From Paratrimastix pyriformis (lineage: Eukaryota > Preaxostyla > Paratrimastigidae): DNA of 64,000 nucleotides. The number at the start of each line of letters is the position of its first letter. Position 1 is the first letter of the stretch. The stretch covers positions 97,380 to 161,379 of the forward strand of contig JAPMOS010000089.1 of NCBI GenBank assembly GCA_027972325.1. The letters are read 5' to 3'. The notes below the pieces were generated by a model, which saw only the letters and a list, made by a program, of their open reading frames with translations, had not been told where the DNA came from and did no database searches. Shown one piece after another: positions 16,317-27,600 of this stretch. The translations under genes and the position numbers were made by a program.

Positions 16317-17250
16317 CGATCAAGAGTTGAGTTCGATTCGAGAGAGCGCTCAACCTCGCGTGCCCCTGGACGTGCAGGCTGCACCAGCACCTGCTCGCCT
16401 CGGTCTCGTTTCTTTCTGTTTGTGCACTGCGGTGACGCTCTGCGAGACCACCATGACCAACTTCGGCAAGGAAGAAGCAGCGATAGCCCGATTTTGGTTT
16501 GGTGGGTTGCTCTGACGACTTGCCCCGTTGAACGAATGACGTTCAACCTTACGTATGGGGGAAAAACGTGTTGGCCCGGAGACGTTGCCGGAGAAGAACG
16601 ACGAAGGAGGTGGAGGAAGAAACGTATGGATGAGTCATGTCGCCGATTTTGCCAACGGGCCGGATGAATGAGCCGCGTAGGAGAATCATACATTATGTTT
16701 TGAGTCTGTTCTGTCGAGATCACTGTTTTCCTCACACAGAGTTCGGCCATGCCGCCAGGCGTGGACCCCGTTTCGATGCTTCCGATGCAGGTTATGGGGG
16801 TGTTTTATTGGTGAAGCGAGGCAGCCGATTTGAGGGCACCCGTGACTCGGTCGATTAGATCTTCAATAGACTTTTGTTCAACGAGCAGAACTTTTTCGGA
16901 TCACCTGGGCGAGGTTCTTTGTAAAAAGCCATCGAATGGTCGGGTTTCCATTCCTGAAGCACCCCCCTCGGTGAGACCGTGCCGGCGATGGGACCACGCC
17001 CCCTGGCCCGGGTGAGCCCTGGGCGTCAGACCGGGTCCTGGAAGGCCTGGGCGGGAAGGGAACCTTAACCTTCTGGAAAATTTTCTCAACAACCCAACGG
17101 TGACCACCTCGCCCTGACTCGATCGCAAGCTCGCTCAAATTCCGTGAGTCTTGATCACCGGGGCATTTTTCCCTGCGAACCATTTTATGTGGGGCGGTGG
17201 TGTGTGGCACGGCCCTGATCTTGGGGGGAGGGCGGGGAGGGCGGGGAGGG
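16317..17250. promoter_or_regulatory. Divergent intergenic region upstream of locus B
   Basis: Less GC-rich DNA with no convincing gene. The part around 16960-17060 (GGTGAGCCCTGGGCGTCAGA) matches 29235-29290 upstream of locus C. Both regions separate a minus-strand kinase-LRR gene from a plus-strand unit containing RWFPERLA, so a shared bidirectional promoter is likely but not shown. Confidence 0.35.
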
Positions 17251-17349
17251 ATCATGCCTGCCGGGTGGGCTTCTTCCCCAGCCCAGACCCTGATCCGTCG
17301 CGTCGTCGTGGTCTTACCATCCCTCTCTCCCCTCTCCCCAACCTCTGCC

Positions 17350-19200
17350 GGCGCTTCCCTCAGACCACGAGTCCCTCCGCTGGTTCCCCGAGCGCCTCGC
17401 CGGTCCGCGGATGGTGGCTACCCCTCCCCCCTCTGCCCAGCTCATCTCCGCCGACCCGTCCATCGTCTACCCCGAGAGCGGCGCGCCCGAATCTCTGGTC
17501 ACCCAAGCTGACGGCCCCGATGCTGCTCGGGAGTGGCGGCCAAGCTGCCCAACCCTGCCCAGCGCCCCCGGGGCCAAGGGTCGAGGCCAAAGTCCCCCTG
17601 CCCGCCAGCCCCCCAGCTGTGCCCCCAGGTTCGCTACGCGGCCAGCGCAACCTCGGTGGACGAGGCCGCGGGCAGCATGAGCCAGCATCCAGGAGCCCAT
17701 GCCCATGTCGTCATGATCACCCCCCATGTCATTATCGCCCCCCATGTCATGATCACCCCCCATGTCATCATCACCCCCCATGTCATGATCACATCACATG
17801 CCTCATCGGATCGCTGCCCCCTTGGGGCTCGGCCGTCAGCCCGACCAAAGTCGAGCGGATCATCGACGAGGGCCAGTCTCATCCCGGCCGGGGGCGAGGG
17901 GCCACTCTTTCCCCGAGATCGCGGCCCTGGGGGGAATCATACCGCCCCGGACGTGCAACCCCCAGCCGAGGAGCACCTTCGGGGGGCGTCACGTGCGTCA
18001 TCGGGCTGGAGATGGCGTGGGCCGCTCTGCCCCCCGGGGCTGGTCCGTACTCACCATGTCACCATCACCCTCCATGTCATCATCACCCCCCTTGTCATCT
18101 CCCCCTGTCCATCACCCCCACCCCCCATGCCATCATCACCTCCCATGTCATCATCACCCTCCTTGGCTTCGTCACCCCCATGCCACTATCACCCCATGTC
18201 ATTATCACCCCCACCTCCATGTCGGCATCACCCCCCATGCCATCATCACCCCCCCATGTCCATGTCATTACCCCATGTCATCATCTCATCCATCCATCAT
18301 CATCACATCCATTCACATCATCACATCATCACCCATGCCATCATCATCCATCATCACACTCATCATGTCATCATCACCCCATCATCATCATCCACATCAT
18401 GTCACCACCACCCCACGTCGTCATCACCTCTGTTCCATCACCCCATCCATCCCACGCCGTCATCACCGCTCATGTCATCTTCCTCCGCTGTCTTCATCAT
18501 CCCCATGTCATCATCCCCCCCCCCCCATGTCATCATCAACCCCATCACCCCCATGTCATCATCACCCCCCCATGTCATCATCCCCTCCACCTGGCCTGTC
18601 TGGCATGTTCCACCCCACCCATCCATCCCCATTACAAACCCATCCCCCCCACCCATCCCCCCCTGACCCAGAGCCGGCCCCGGGACCTGGTGCCCTCGAT
18701 CCAGGGGTTCGGGCTGGGCCCCAGCATGGCCGCCGAGGGGCTGTGGCCCTCTCGGAGCCCGCGCGCCACCCGCACCGGCCGGAGCTCTGATGCAGTGGGA
18801 CCATCGCGGGGCATCTGTCGTCGGGCCCCTTCGGGTGGCGCTTTGGTCAAGCGGGGTCCCCTGCCCGTGCGGCTGGCCTACGCCACGGCCCCGACCGAGC
18901 TCGGCCCCGGTGAGGCCGCCCCGCAAGGCCCGCGCCTCGCAACGGTGTTTCGTCTCCCGCCAACCAGCCATTCTGGATTTGAATTGGACTTCGGGCCGCC
19001 CACCCACCCTGGCCACCCGTGCTCGGCGCTTCTCTTTTCTCCCGTCGTGCCCTCGCACCCACGGAGAAGGCGCCGTCGGCCTGTTGGAACTTGTCGTTGT
19101 CCAGGGCCCCCGACGGGGCACGGCGTCGTGCAGGTCGGCAACCGGCACCGGCCTCGATGGAGAGACCTGCAGGGAGGCGGCTGGATGCCCTCGGCCTGGC
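17350..19200 (+). CDS. Putative multi-exon gene, unresolved
   Basis: The best-supported exon is at about 17365-17403: after CTTCCCTCAG it reads HESLRWFPERLA and ends at a GTCCGCGG donor. The same exon and donor recur at 29.57 kb. Further coding-like pieces include SPTKVERII near 17850, LVPSIQGFGLGPSMAAEGLW near 18690-18750, and LPVRLAYATAPTELGPG near 18860-18910; the last recurs on the minus strand at 40.1-40.25 kb. Frames change between pieces, so exon limits or base errors are unresolved. No family is recognised. Confidence 0.3.
17700..18600 (+). repeat. CCCCCATGTCATCATCA minisatellite
   Basis: Many imperfect units of CCCCATGTCATCATCACC, broken near 17800-18050 by coding-like sequence. The same repeat on the opposite strand fills 40350-41230. 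Confidence 0.85.
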
Positions 19201-19376
19201 GGTTGGCGATCATTGTATGCGAGGCCCTCGGTGCCCGAGAAAGACCGCCCCACTCGAGTCCCAGGCACCCTGCACAAACGCAACGACAAAAATTTACGTT
19301 TTTCTTTCTCCTTCCTTTTTCTTTCTCCACTTCTTTCGCCTTTTTTTACAACTTTCGTGCAGAGATCGTCGATGTA

Positions 19377-20657
19377 CAGTATGTCCAACAATAAACGAGC
19401 CACTCCTTTTCATGTCAGAGCGAGTGCACCAAGAGGGAGCCGGGGATTTTTCTGAGTGCCACGCATGCACAACACCACAAGGACTCCACCCATCCACTTA
19501 GTATTTGGTGTGGCCACCGTGGGCCCGAATGACGGCACGAAGTCGGTCGGGCATCGAGTTGGCCAACTTTTCAGGGAGGTCGGCGTCCATGGTGGCCCAC
19601 TCGGCCTTGAGCACCCGGATCAATCCAGCGAGCGTTTCGGGGTGGCGTTCAAGCAGCTTCCTCTTGAGGAGTGCCCACACGTTTTCCATCGGGTTGAGGT
19701 CGGGGCTCTGTGGGGGTAGCCCGATGTCGGTCAAGTTCTCCTCGGCGACCCGGTCCGTCACCAAGTGGGACCGGTACTTGGGATCGTTGTCATGCAGCAG
19801 CACCCGGCCCTCGGGGCCCTCAACACACACCTCGAGGGCAGAGGGCACAAGCTCATCAGTCACAATCCGGGCCATGAGGGGGCAGCGAGGTTCTCCTGGA
19901 AGGGAACAGACGTCCCCATCCACCCTGACCGAAGCAACCGTGGAGGTTAATCTTGGCCGGATGCTTCACAGTGAGGACAGGCTTGCGCTTCCCAGGGTAG
20001 CCCCAACTCTTCGTGGCTTGTGCATGCAGGCGGGCGGTGCACTCGTCAGAAAACAGCACGCAGCTCCAGTCACGGTGCAGGTTGGCACGGGCAAAGGCGA
20101 GCCGTTTCTTCATGATGGCCGGGGTGAGGGTGGGTTTCTTCGGATTGCCCCCAGCGCAGGCCCACGGTGAAGAGGCGCGAGCGAACAGTCTCATGGGAGG
20201 TGAGTGCCCTTCGTAGTCTTCACTTGTGCAGCAATGGACCGCAGGGAGGGCTTGGCCGGGGACATGGAGAGGGAAATCATCTTCCGGTCAGTGGGCGGGG
20301 TGGTGGCCCTTGTCCGACCAAGATGAGCCTTGTCCGCCAACGGTTGGCCGGCGCCAACCCGCACCGCCCAGCGTGAGACAGTGTGCCGGTTCACTCCCAA
20401 TTCGGCTGCCACCGAGGTGCGGGTGCGCCCCTGCTGCACAAAAACCGCGACTCGGGCTCGATCGAGGGCAGAAAGTCGAGGCATGAAAAAAATCAATCCT
20501 GTGCTCGGTGTGGGTAGGCGTTTGGGGGGAGCTGGATGGCAGACCTGAGGCACGGCGGAGCACTGAGCATAATGCAAGGGGCCCCCCGGAGCCCGGGACC
20601 CCTCTTGCCCGGGGAACCAAAAAATTATGGGTGGCTAGTTTATTGTTGGACATACTG
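19377..20657 (-). mobile_element. Tc1/mariner-family DNA transposon
   Basis: Terminal inverted repeats start CAGTATGTCCAACAATAAAC at 19377 and in reverse complement at 20657, matching over 27 bp with one mismatch. TA lies just outside each end (19375-19376 and 20658-20659), the target duplication expected for this superfamily. Total length is 1281 bp with one transposase on the minus strand. Confidence 0.93.
19498..20484 (-). CDS. Tc1/mariner transposase (DD34E), frameshifted
   Basis: Starts at MPRLSALDRARVAVF (20484) and ends HGGHTKY then TAA at 19498-19500, about 329 codons. The N-terminal helix-turn-helix includes TSVAAELGVNRHTVSRWAV. The catalytic residues are the Asp in VLFSDECTARLH, the Asp in LLHDNDPKYRSH and the Glu in PDLNPMENVW; exactly 34 residues lie between the second Asp and the Glu, giving DD34E. 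The reading frame changes near 20195 and again near 19860-19920, so as written it would not give an intact protein. Cut-and-paste transposition is the family role. Confidence 0.85.
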
Positions 20658-20708
20658 TATTCTGGCTCTACCCGCAGGCACAGGCAAAACGAGATTACTC
20701 GGCCAGGC

Positions 20709-21251
20709 CTACTTTACGTGACTGGGTTCCTCTGCCGTGAAGTCGGCAATGGCATCCTGAGTGAGCGGGTCCAGCGGGTCCTTGTTGGGGTCGTTGTTGA
20801 ACTCGTCGGAAGGAGGAAGCCGATCCGGCTCCGAGAGAAGCGAATGAGGCTGGTCATCTTCTGGGTCGGGGGATGAGGGGGCCTCTTGGTCTTCTTGAAG
20901 CTCGGTGGCCTGCTCTTCTTGTTGCTCGGCCTGCTCGGTGGCCTGCTCTTCTTGTTGCTCGGCCTGCTCGGTGGCCTGCTCTTCTTGTTGCTCGGCCTGC
21001 TCGGCGGCCTGCTCTTCTTGTTGCTCGGCCTGCTCGGCGGCCTGCTCTTCTTGTTGCTCGGCCTGCTCGGTGGCCTGCTCTTCTTGTTGCTCGGCCTGCT
21101 CGGTGGCCTGCTCTTCTTGTTGCTCGGCCTGCTCGGTGGCCTGCTCTTCTTGTTGCTCGGCCTGCTCGGCGGCCTGCTCTTCTTGTTGCGCGGGGGCAGG
21201 TTCGGCGGCATGCGCGGAGGAGATCATGGTGCCGGTCCCAGCCGTCGGCAA
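20709..21251 (-). CDS. Gln/Glu-rich tandem-repeat protein
   Basis: An ORF of 180 codons, start Met at 21251, TAG after HVK at 20706-20708. The middle is about 9 copies of an 11-residue unit [11 protein letters not shown] (33-bp DNA repeat, 20895-21195), predicted to form a charged helical or coiled-coil rod. The C terminus is acidic ([14 protein letters not shown]). The N-terminal part [18 protein letters not shown] may be preceded by another exon. It lies just outside the left arm of the inverted repeat and has no copy beside the right arm. The other two frames on the opposite strand are also open because the unit is a multiple of 3. Function unknown. Confidence 0.5.
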   Translation of the reverse strand: MPTAGTGTMISSAHAAEPAPAQQEEQAAEQAEQQEEQATEQAEQQEEQATEQAEQQEEQATEQAEQQEEQAAEQAEQQEEQAAEQAEQQEEQATEQAEQQEEQATEQAEQQEEQATELQEDQEAPSSPDPEDDQPHSLLSEPDRLPPSDEFNNDPNKDPLDPLTQDAIADFTAEEPSHVK

Positions 21252-21466
21252 GGACGTTGCCAGCCCCGGCTCCGCGGCTCCGAGGGCGGGTTCAAATCAC
21301 CTGAGGCACGTGGCCGATCATGAGGCTCATCACCGGTGGGTCCCGAAGACGGCGTCATCCCACTCTTTGGGGGGGTCCACAGGGAGGCCGACATGCTCCC
21401 CCGCCCCCGCCCCCTGGCCGCCCCCAGACCCTGCCATCGCGGAGACTTCAAGAGAAACTGAGTTGC

Positions 21467-21502
21467 GGTCCGATTGATTGGGCCAAGAAGATCAACAGGA
21501 CC
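21467..21502 (-). other. Conserved hairpin downstream of locus C stop codon
   Basis: GGTCC and GGACC pair, with an inner ATTGAT / ATCAAC helix around the GGGCCAAGA loop. It is the counterpart of the hairpins at loci A and B, with a different stem sequence. Confidence 0.45.
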
Positions 21503-21608
21503 AAAGACAGTGGACAAGACATGGGAAGGAATTTACAAGGTGGGCAGAAGGGGAGGGAAGATGGAGAGGAACAGGAAAACAGGTTCGGGCGGAAGGGCAC
21601 AAGGTGAT

Positions 21609-24600
21609 TTACAACGAGAATACCAAGCGGCTGGACATGAAGAGGCGCTGAATTGACTGTGGCAATGGGCCCAGGTCAAGCTGCGGGAGGAGAGGCGGAG
21701 CGGGGGGAAGGGCAAGGTGAAGACGAAAAGGTGAGCCATGACAGAGGCAAGGGCCTGTATGACGACAGGCATGGCGGGGCTGGTGGTGGCGGGGCTGGTG
21801 GCGGCGGGGCGGGAGTGTGTCTGTGTGTGGGGCCTCTTCCTCTCCTCCCTGGGCTGGGCCAGCAGACCTGCTGGAGGCTGGTGTTGTGCCCCAGCGCCCC
21901 CGCAAGGACACGCGCCCCCTCGGCGCCAATCTCGTTGTTGGAGAAGACGAACTGAGATGGGCGATGACCACCGGGCGGCGGCCAGGTGCGGAGCGTCCGT
22001 GCCACGGTCGCAGAGCAGCAGCCGAGGAGCGACCGATCGAGATGCCGAAACCGAGTGGGTGCGAGCGATGATGGAGGTGAGGGCGAGCGGAAAGGAGGCA
22101 GAGTGGTGCTGGCCGGGCGGGCGGGCGGTGGGGGCTGCAACAACAACAGGGCAAGCACGCCAGGCGAGGCGAGGCGAGGCGAGGCGGAGGCGGAGGCGGA
22201 GGCGGGGCTGATGGCCGGGTGGTGTCGGTGAGGTGTCGGTGAGGTGTCGGTGTGTGTGTGGTGGGCCCCCCTTACTCTCCTCCCTGGGCTGGGCCAGCAG
22301 ACCTGCTTGAGGCTGGTGTTGTACTTCAGCGCCACCCCAAGGGCACGCGCCCCCTCGTCGCCAATGTTGTTGGAGCTGAGGTCGAGCTGGGATGGGCGAT
22401 GACCACCGGGCGGCCAGGTGCCGTAGAGCAGCAGCCGAGGAGCGACCGAGATGCCGAACCGAGGGGGTGGTGCGAGCAGCGATGATGGAGGTGAGGGCGA
22501 GCGGAAAGAGGCGGTGGGGGGCTGCAACAACGACGGGGCAAGCATGCGGCCTCCATGACAGGCAGGGCAGGGCTAGTGGCCGGGAGGTGTCGGTGTCGGC
22601 GGGTGTGTCTGTGTCTGGGCCAGCAGACCTGCCGGAGGCTGGTGTGCTCCAGCGCCCCCGCAAGGGCACGCGCCCCCTCGGCGCCAAACCGGTTTTTGCC
22701 GAGGTTGAGCTGAGATGGGCGATGACCACCGGGCGGCCAGGTGCGGAGCGACCGTGCCACGGCCGCAGAGCAGCAGCCGAGGAGCGACCGAGATGCCGAA
22801 ACCGAACCGAGGTGCGTGCGAGCGAGGATGGAGGTGAGGGCGAGCGGAAACAGGCAGAGTGGGGCTGGCCGCAGCAGGGCAAGGCAGAGTGGGGCTGGCC
22901 GCAGCAGGGCTGGCCGCAGCAGGGCAGGGCAGGGCAGGGCAGGGCAGGGCAGGGCAGGGCAGGGCAGGGCAGGGCAGGGCAGGGCAGGGCAGGGCAGGGC
23001 AGGGCAGGGCAGGTGTGTGTCTGTGGGCCTGGGCTGGGCCAGCAGACCTGCTGGAGGCTGGTGTTGTGCCCCAGCGCCCCCGCAACGGCACGCGCCCCCT
23101 CGGCGCCAATCTCGTTCCAGCTGAGGGTGAGCTGAGATGGGCCGGGCGGCCAGGGGTGGAGCGTCCCGCAGAGCAGCAGCCGAGGAACCGAGTGGGTGGT
23201 GTGAGCGATGATGGAGGTGAGGGCGAGCGGAAAGCAGAGTGGGGCTGGCAGGGCTGCGACAACGACGGGGCAAGCATGCGGGTTCCATGCTAGGCAGGGA
23301 GGGGCTGGTGGCCGGGTGGTGTCAGCGGCATATGTGTCATCAGCGGCAAATGGGAATATGTGTCATCAGCTGCATGCCTCAAATGGCCCCTTCCTCTCCT
23401 CCCTGGGCTGGGCCAGCAGACCTGCTGGAGGCTGGTGTTGTGCTCCAGCGCCCCCGCAAAGGCCCGCGCCCCCTCGTCGCCAATACCGTTCGCGCCGAGG
23501 TCGAGCTGAGATGGGCGATGACCACCGGGCGGCCAGGTGCGGAGCGTCCGTGCCACGGCCGCAGAGCACCAGCCGAGGAGCGACCGATCGAGATGCCGAA
23601 ACCGAGTGGGTGGTGCGAGCGATGGTGGAGGTGAGGGCGAGCGGAAACAGGCAGAGTGGGGCGGGCGGGCGGGCGGGCGGGCGGGCGTCTGTGTGTGTGG
23701 TGGGCCCCCCTTCCTCTCCTCCCCGGGCTGGGCCAGCAGACCTGCTGGAGGCTGGTGTTGTGCTCCAGCGCCCCCGCAAGGGCACGCGCCCCCTCGGCCT
23801 TAATCCCGTTCCGGTTGAGGTCGAGCTGATGAGATGGGCGATGACCACCGGGCGGCCAGGTGCGTCCGAGCCACGGCCGCAGAGTAGCAGCCGAGGAGCC
23901 GAAACCGAGTGGGCGCGAGCGATGATGAGGTGAGGGCGAGCGGAAGGGGCAGAGTGGGGCTCCTTCCTCTCCTCCTGGGCTGGGCTGGGCCAGCAGACCT
24001 GCCGGAGGCTGGTGCTGTGCTCCAGCGCCATCGCAACGGCACGCGCCCCCTCGTCGCCAATCTGGTTGCTGCCGAGGTTGAGCTGTGATGGGCGATGACC
24101 ACCGGGCGGTCAGGTGCGGAGCGTCCGTGCCACGGCCGCAGAGCAGCAGCCGAGGAGCGACCGATCGAGATGCCGAAATCGAGTGGGTGCGAGGTGAGGG
24201 CGGGCGGGCGGGCGCGCGGTGGGGCTGCAACAACGAAGGCCTGCAACAACGACGGGGCATGCGGCCTCCATGCCAGGCAGGGCGGGGCTGGGGCGGGGCT
24301 GGCGTGTGGTGGACCCCTCTCCTTCCTCTCCTCCCTGGGCTGGGCCAGCAGACCTGCTGGAGGCTGGTGTTGTGCTCCAGCGCCCCCGCAACGGCACGCG
24401 CCCCCTCGGCGCCAATCCCGTTCCGGTTGAGGTCGAGCTGATGAGATGGGCGATGACCACCGGGCGGCCAGGGGTGGAGCGTCCGTACCACGGCCGCAGA
24501 GCAGCAGCCGAGGAGCGCCGCAGAAACCGAGTGGGTGGTGTGAGCGATGATGGAGGTGAGGGCGAGCGGAAAGAGGCAGTGGGGCTGGCCGGGCGGGCGG

Positions 24601-27600
24601 GCGGGCGGGCGGGCGGTGGGGGCTGCAACAACGAAGGCCTGGGGGCAAGCATGCGGCCTCTTCATGCCAGACAAGGCGGGGCTGGTGGCCGGGTGTCGGC
24701 GGCGGGTGTGTGTGTGTGTGTGTGTGGTGGGCCCCTTCCTCTCCTCCCTGGGCTGGGCCAGCAGACCTGCTGGAGGCTGGTGTTGTGCTCCAGCGCCCCC
24801 GCAAAGGCCCGCGCCCCCTCGTCGCCAATACCGTTGCAGCTGAGGTCGAGCTGAGATGGGCGATGACCACCGGGGCGGCCAGGTAGACGGGATGCCGACA
24901 CCGAGTGGGTGGTGCGAGCGATGATGGAGGTGAGGGCGAGCGGAAAGGGGCAGAGTGGGGCGGGCGGGCGGGCGGGCGGGCGGGCGGGCGGGCGGGCGGT
25001 GGGGCTGCAACAACGAAGGCCTGCAACAACGACGGGGCAAGCGGGGCTGGTGGCCGGGTGGTGTCGGCGGCGGGTGTCTGGTGGGACCCCCTTCCTCTCC
25101 TCTCTGGGCAGACCTGCTGGAGGCTGGTGTTGTGCTCCAGCGCCCCGCAGGCACGCGCCCCTCGGCGCCAATCCGGTTCTCGCAGAGGTTGAGCTGAGAT
25201 GGGCGATGACCACCGACCGGGGCGGCCAGAGGTGCGGAGCGTCCGTGCCACGGCCGCAGAGCAGCAGCCGAGGAGCGACCGAGATGCCGAAACCGAGTGG
25301 GTGGTGCGAGCGATGATGGAGGTGAGGGCGAGCGGAAAGAGGCGGTGGGGGGCTGCAACAATGAAGGGGGGCAAGCATGCAGCTTCCATGCCAGGGGCAG
25401 GGCGGGGCTGGTGGCCGGGTGGTGTCGGCGGGTGTCTGTGTGTGTGGTGGGCCCCTTCCTCTCCTCTCTGGGCAGACCTGCTGGAGGCTGGTGTTGTGCT
25501 CCAGCGCCCCCGCAAGGGCACGCGCCCCCTCGGCGTCAATATTGCAATCACAGAGGCGGAGCTGAGATGGGCGATGACCACCGGCGTGCCAGGGCCGCAG
25601 AGCGGAGCGACCGAGATGCCGAAACACCGTGTGGGTGCGAGTGATGATGGTGATGAGCACGGAAGGCAGAGCGGGGGCTGCTCAGTGCGTTGCAAGGCGG
25701 GACCCTGCCGCAGCCAGCGAAGGGCGTGAGCCGGTCGCCAGCAGGCAGACCTTGGTGACGGTGCGGTTGGTCTGCAGCCAGGCCGCCAGGCACACCATGA
25801 ACTTGGCGCGTCCATTCCTGAGCCGCAGCTGGGGCCGCCCCGATCCCATCAGCAGACGCCGCCACCCCCGTCGGATCAGCGATGATGATGATGATGATGA
25901 TGATGATGAGCGTCACTCGCCTTCCCTCCCACTGCCCGGGGCGCCAGCACCAGTCACCACAGGGCAGACCTCCGTCTCCGTGCAGCGGCGGGCCAAATCG
26001 AGGGCGGCTCGCTCGTCCTCCCTCAGGCTCCGTTCCAGTTCCACTTGCTGGGGGGGGGGGGTGGGGGGGGCGAGTGTGGGAACCAACGGGCACGACGTTG
26101 CCCCACCCACCGCGGAGGCCTCGCCAAGGCCGCCTTCGCTCCGCCACCCCAGCCCGCACATCCCATCCCCCAGACCTCCGGCTCGGCTGGCCTGCGGAGG
26201 GCTGCCTCCACTTCGGCTGCCCTGCGACGGGCTGCCTCCTCTTCGGCTGCCTTGCGGCGGGCTGCCTCCTCTTCACGTGCCTTCATGCGGGCTGCCTCCG
26301 CTTCACATGCCTTTCCCCAGACTTCCCTCTCGACGTACTGGGGGAAGGAGAGCAAACGTTGAACATTGGGCCAACCAACGAGAGACGTCCGAACCAAAAC
26401 CGTCACCACACCGCGAGCCAGACAGCTCGACAACCCAACCCAGCCCAACCCAGCCCAGCCCAGCCCAGCCCAGCCCAGCCAGCACAAACTGATCGACAGA
26501 CTCGACAGACAGACTCGACAGACAGACTCGACAGACAGACCCGACAGACAGACCCGACAGACAGACAGACACGACAGACAGACTCGACAGACAGCCAGCC
26601 AGCCAACACAGCCAGACAGTCAGTACATCCAGGTGTCCCATCCCAAAAAAGCGGGGCTGGCGGGGGCTGCGGACCTGGTTGAAGTTCAGGACGGCCTTCT
26701 GGATGCGGGCCATGTCGGGGCGGTCGGTGGGCTTCTCGCTGCACATGCGCACCAGCAGCTCCACCACCTCCGCTGCCGCCGCCGCCGCCATCTGGCCGCC
26801 GCACAGCTTGCCCACCTCGGCGAAGGCCTCACGCAGCTCCTCCTCCGAGGGCCGCTCCTCGGTCTTGTGGGCCGAGTCCGTCTGGCTGTACAGGCAGAAC
26901 AGCGTCACACCCATCGCGTAGACGTCCGTCGCGGGCGTGTTGCCGAGCGGCACCCCCGAGGCCTCCAGCAGGGCCTGACCCTCGGCCGTGCAAGCCGAGG
27001 CCAGCTCGGGCGCCATGAAGCCGGGCGTGCCCCGGATGAGCGGCTCGTTGGACGAGCCGTCCGTGCACTCGCAGGCCATGCCCAGGTCGGCCAGCAGGGC
27101 CCTCAGCCGCGGCGGCTGCGTGTCCGGGGCGGGGCGCAGCAGCACGTTGGCCGGCTTGATGTCGTTGTGCAGCACCTGGCGGTCGTTCTGCTCGAAGGGC
27201 TTGCCGTGCAGGTAGGCCAGCCCGCGCACCATGTCCACCAGCAGCCACCAGCGCTCCTCCCGGTCGGCGTCCGGGTCGGCCGAGGGGCTGCGCAGGTGGC
27301 GCCGGATGACCTTGTCCAGGTCGCCCCCCTCGCAGAAGGGCGTCAACAGACACCGCAGCACCGGCCCGCCCGGCTCGAGCTGCGCGGGGGGGACGGGGGG
27401 GACGGGGGGGACGGGGACATGGACGGGGATGGGTGGGGGTGAACAACGCAATCACTCGACGAGGTGTGCATGGGCCATCATCATCATCATCATCATCATC
27501 CAATCTCAATCATCATCCAATTCATCACGCCAATCATCATCACAACATCAATTATCACGGCATCAATTATCATCATCCTATCATCATCATCATCATCATC

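Noticed and set aside
20670-20722. Plus-strand GTGKT, like a P-loop
   Set aside because: The frame ends 10 codons later and nothing upstream supports an ATPase; it overlaps the end of the Gln/Glu repeat ORF.
21868-25561. Regular spacing of near-identical 84-nt units, considered as a CRISPR-like array
   Set aside because: Units code for LRRs in frame with splice signals; spacers are similar to each other and hundreds of bases long; no cas genes.
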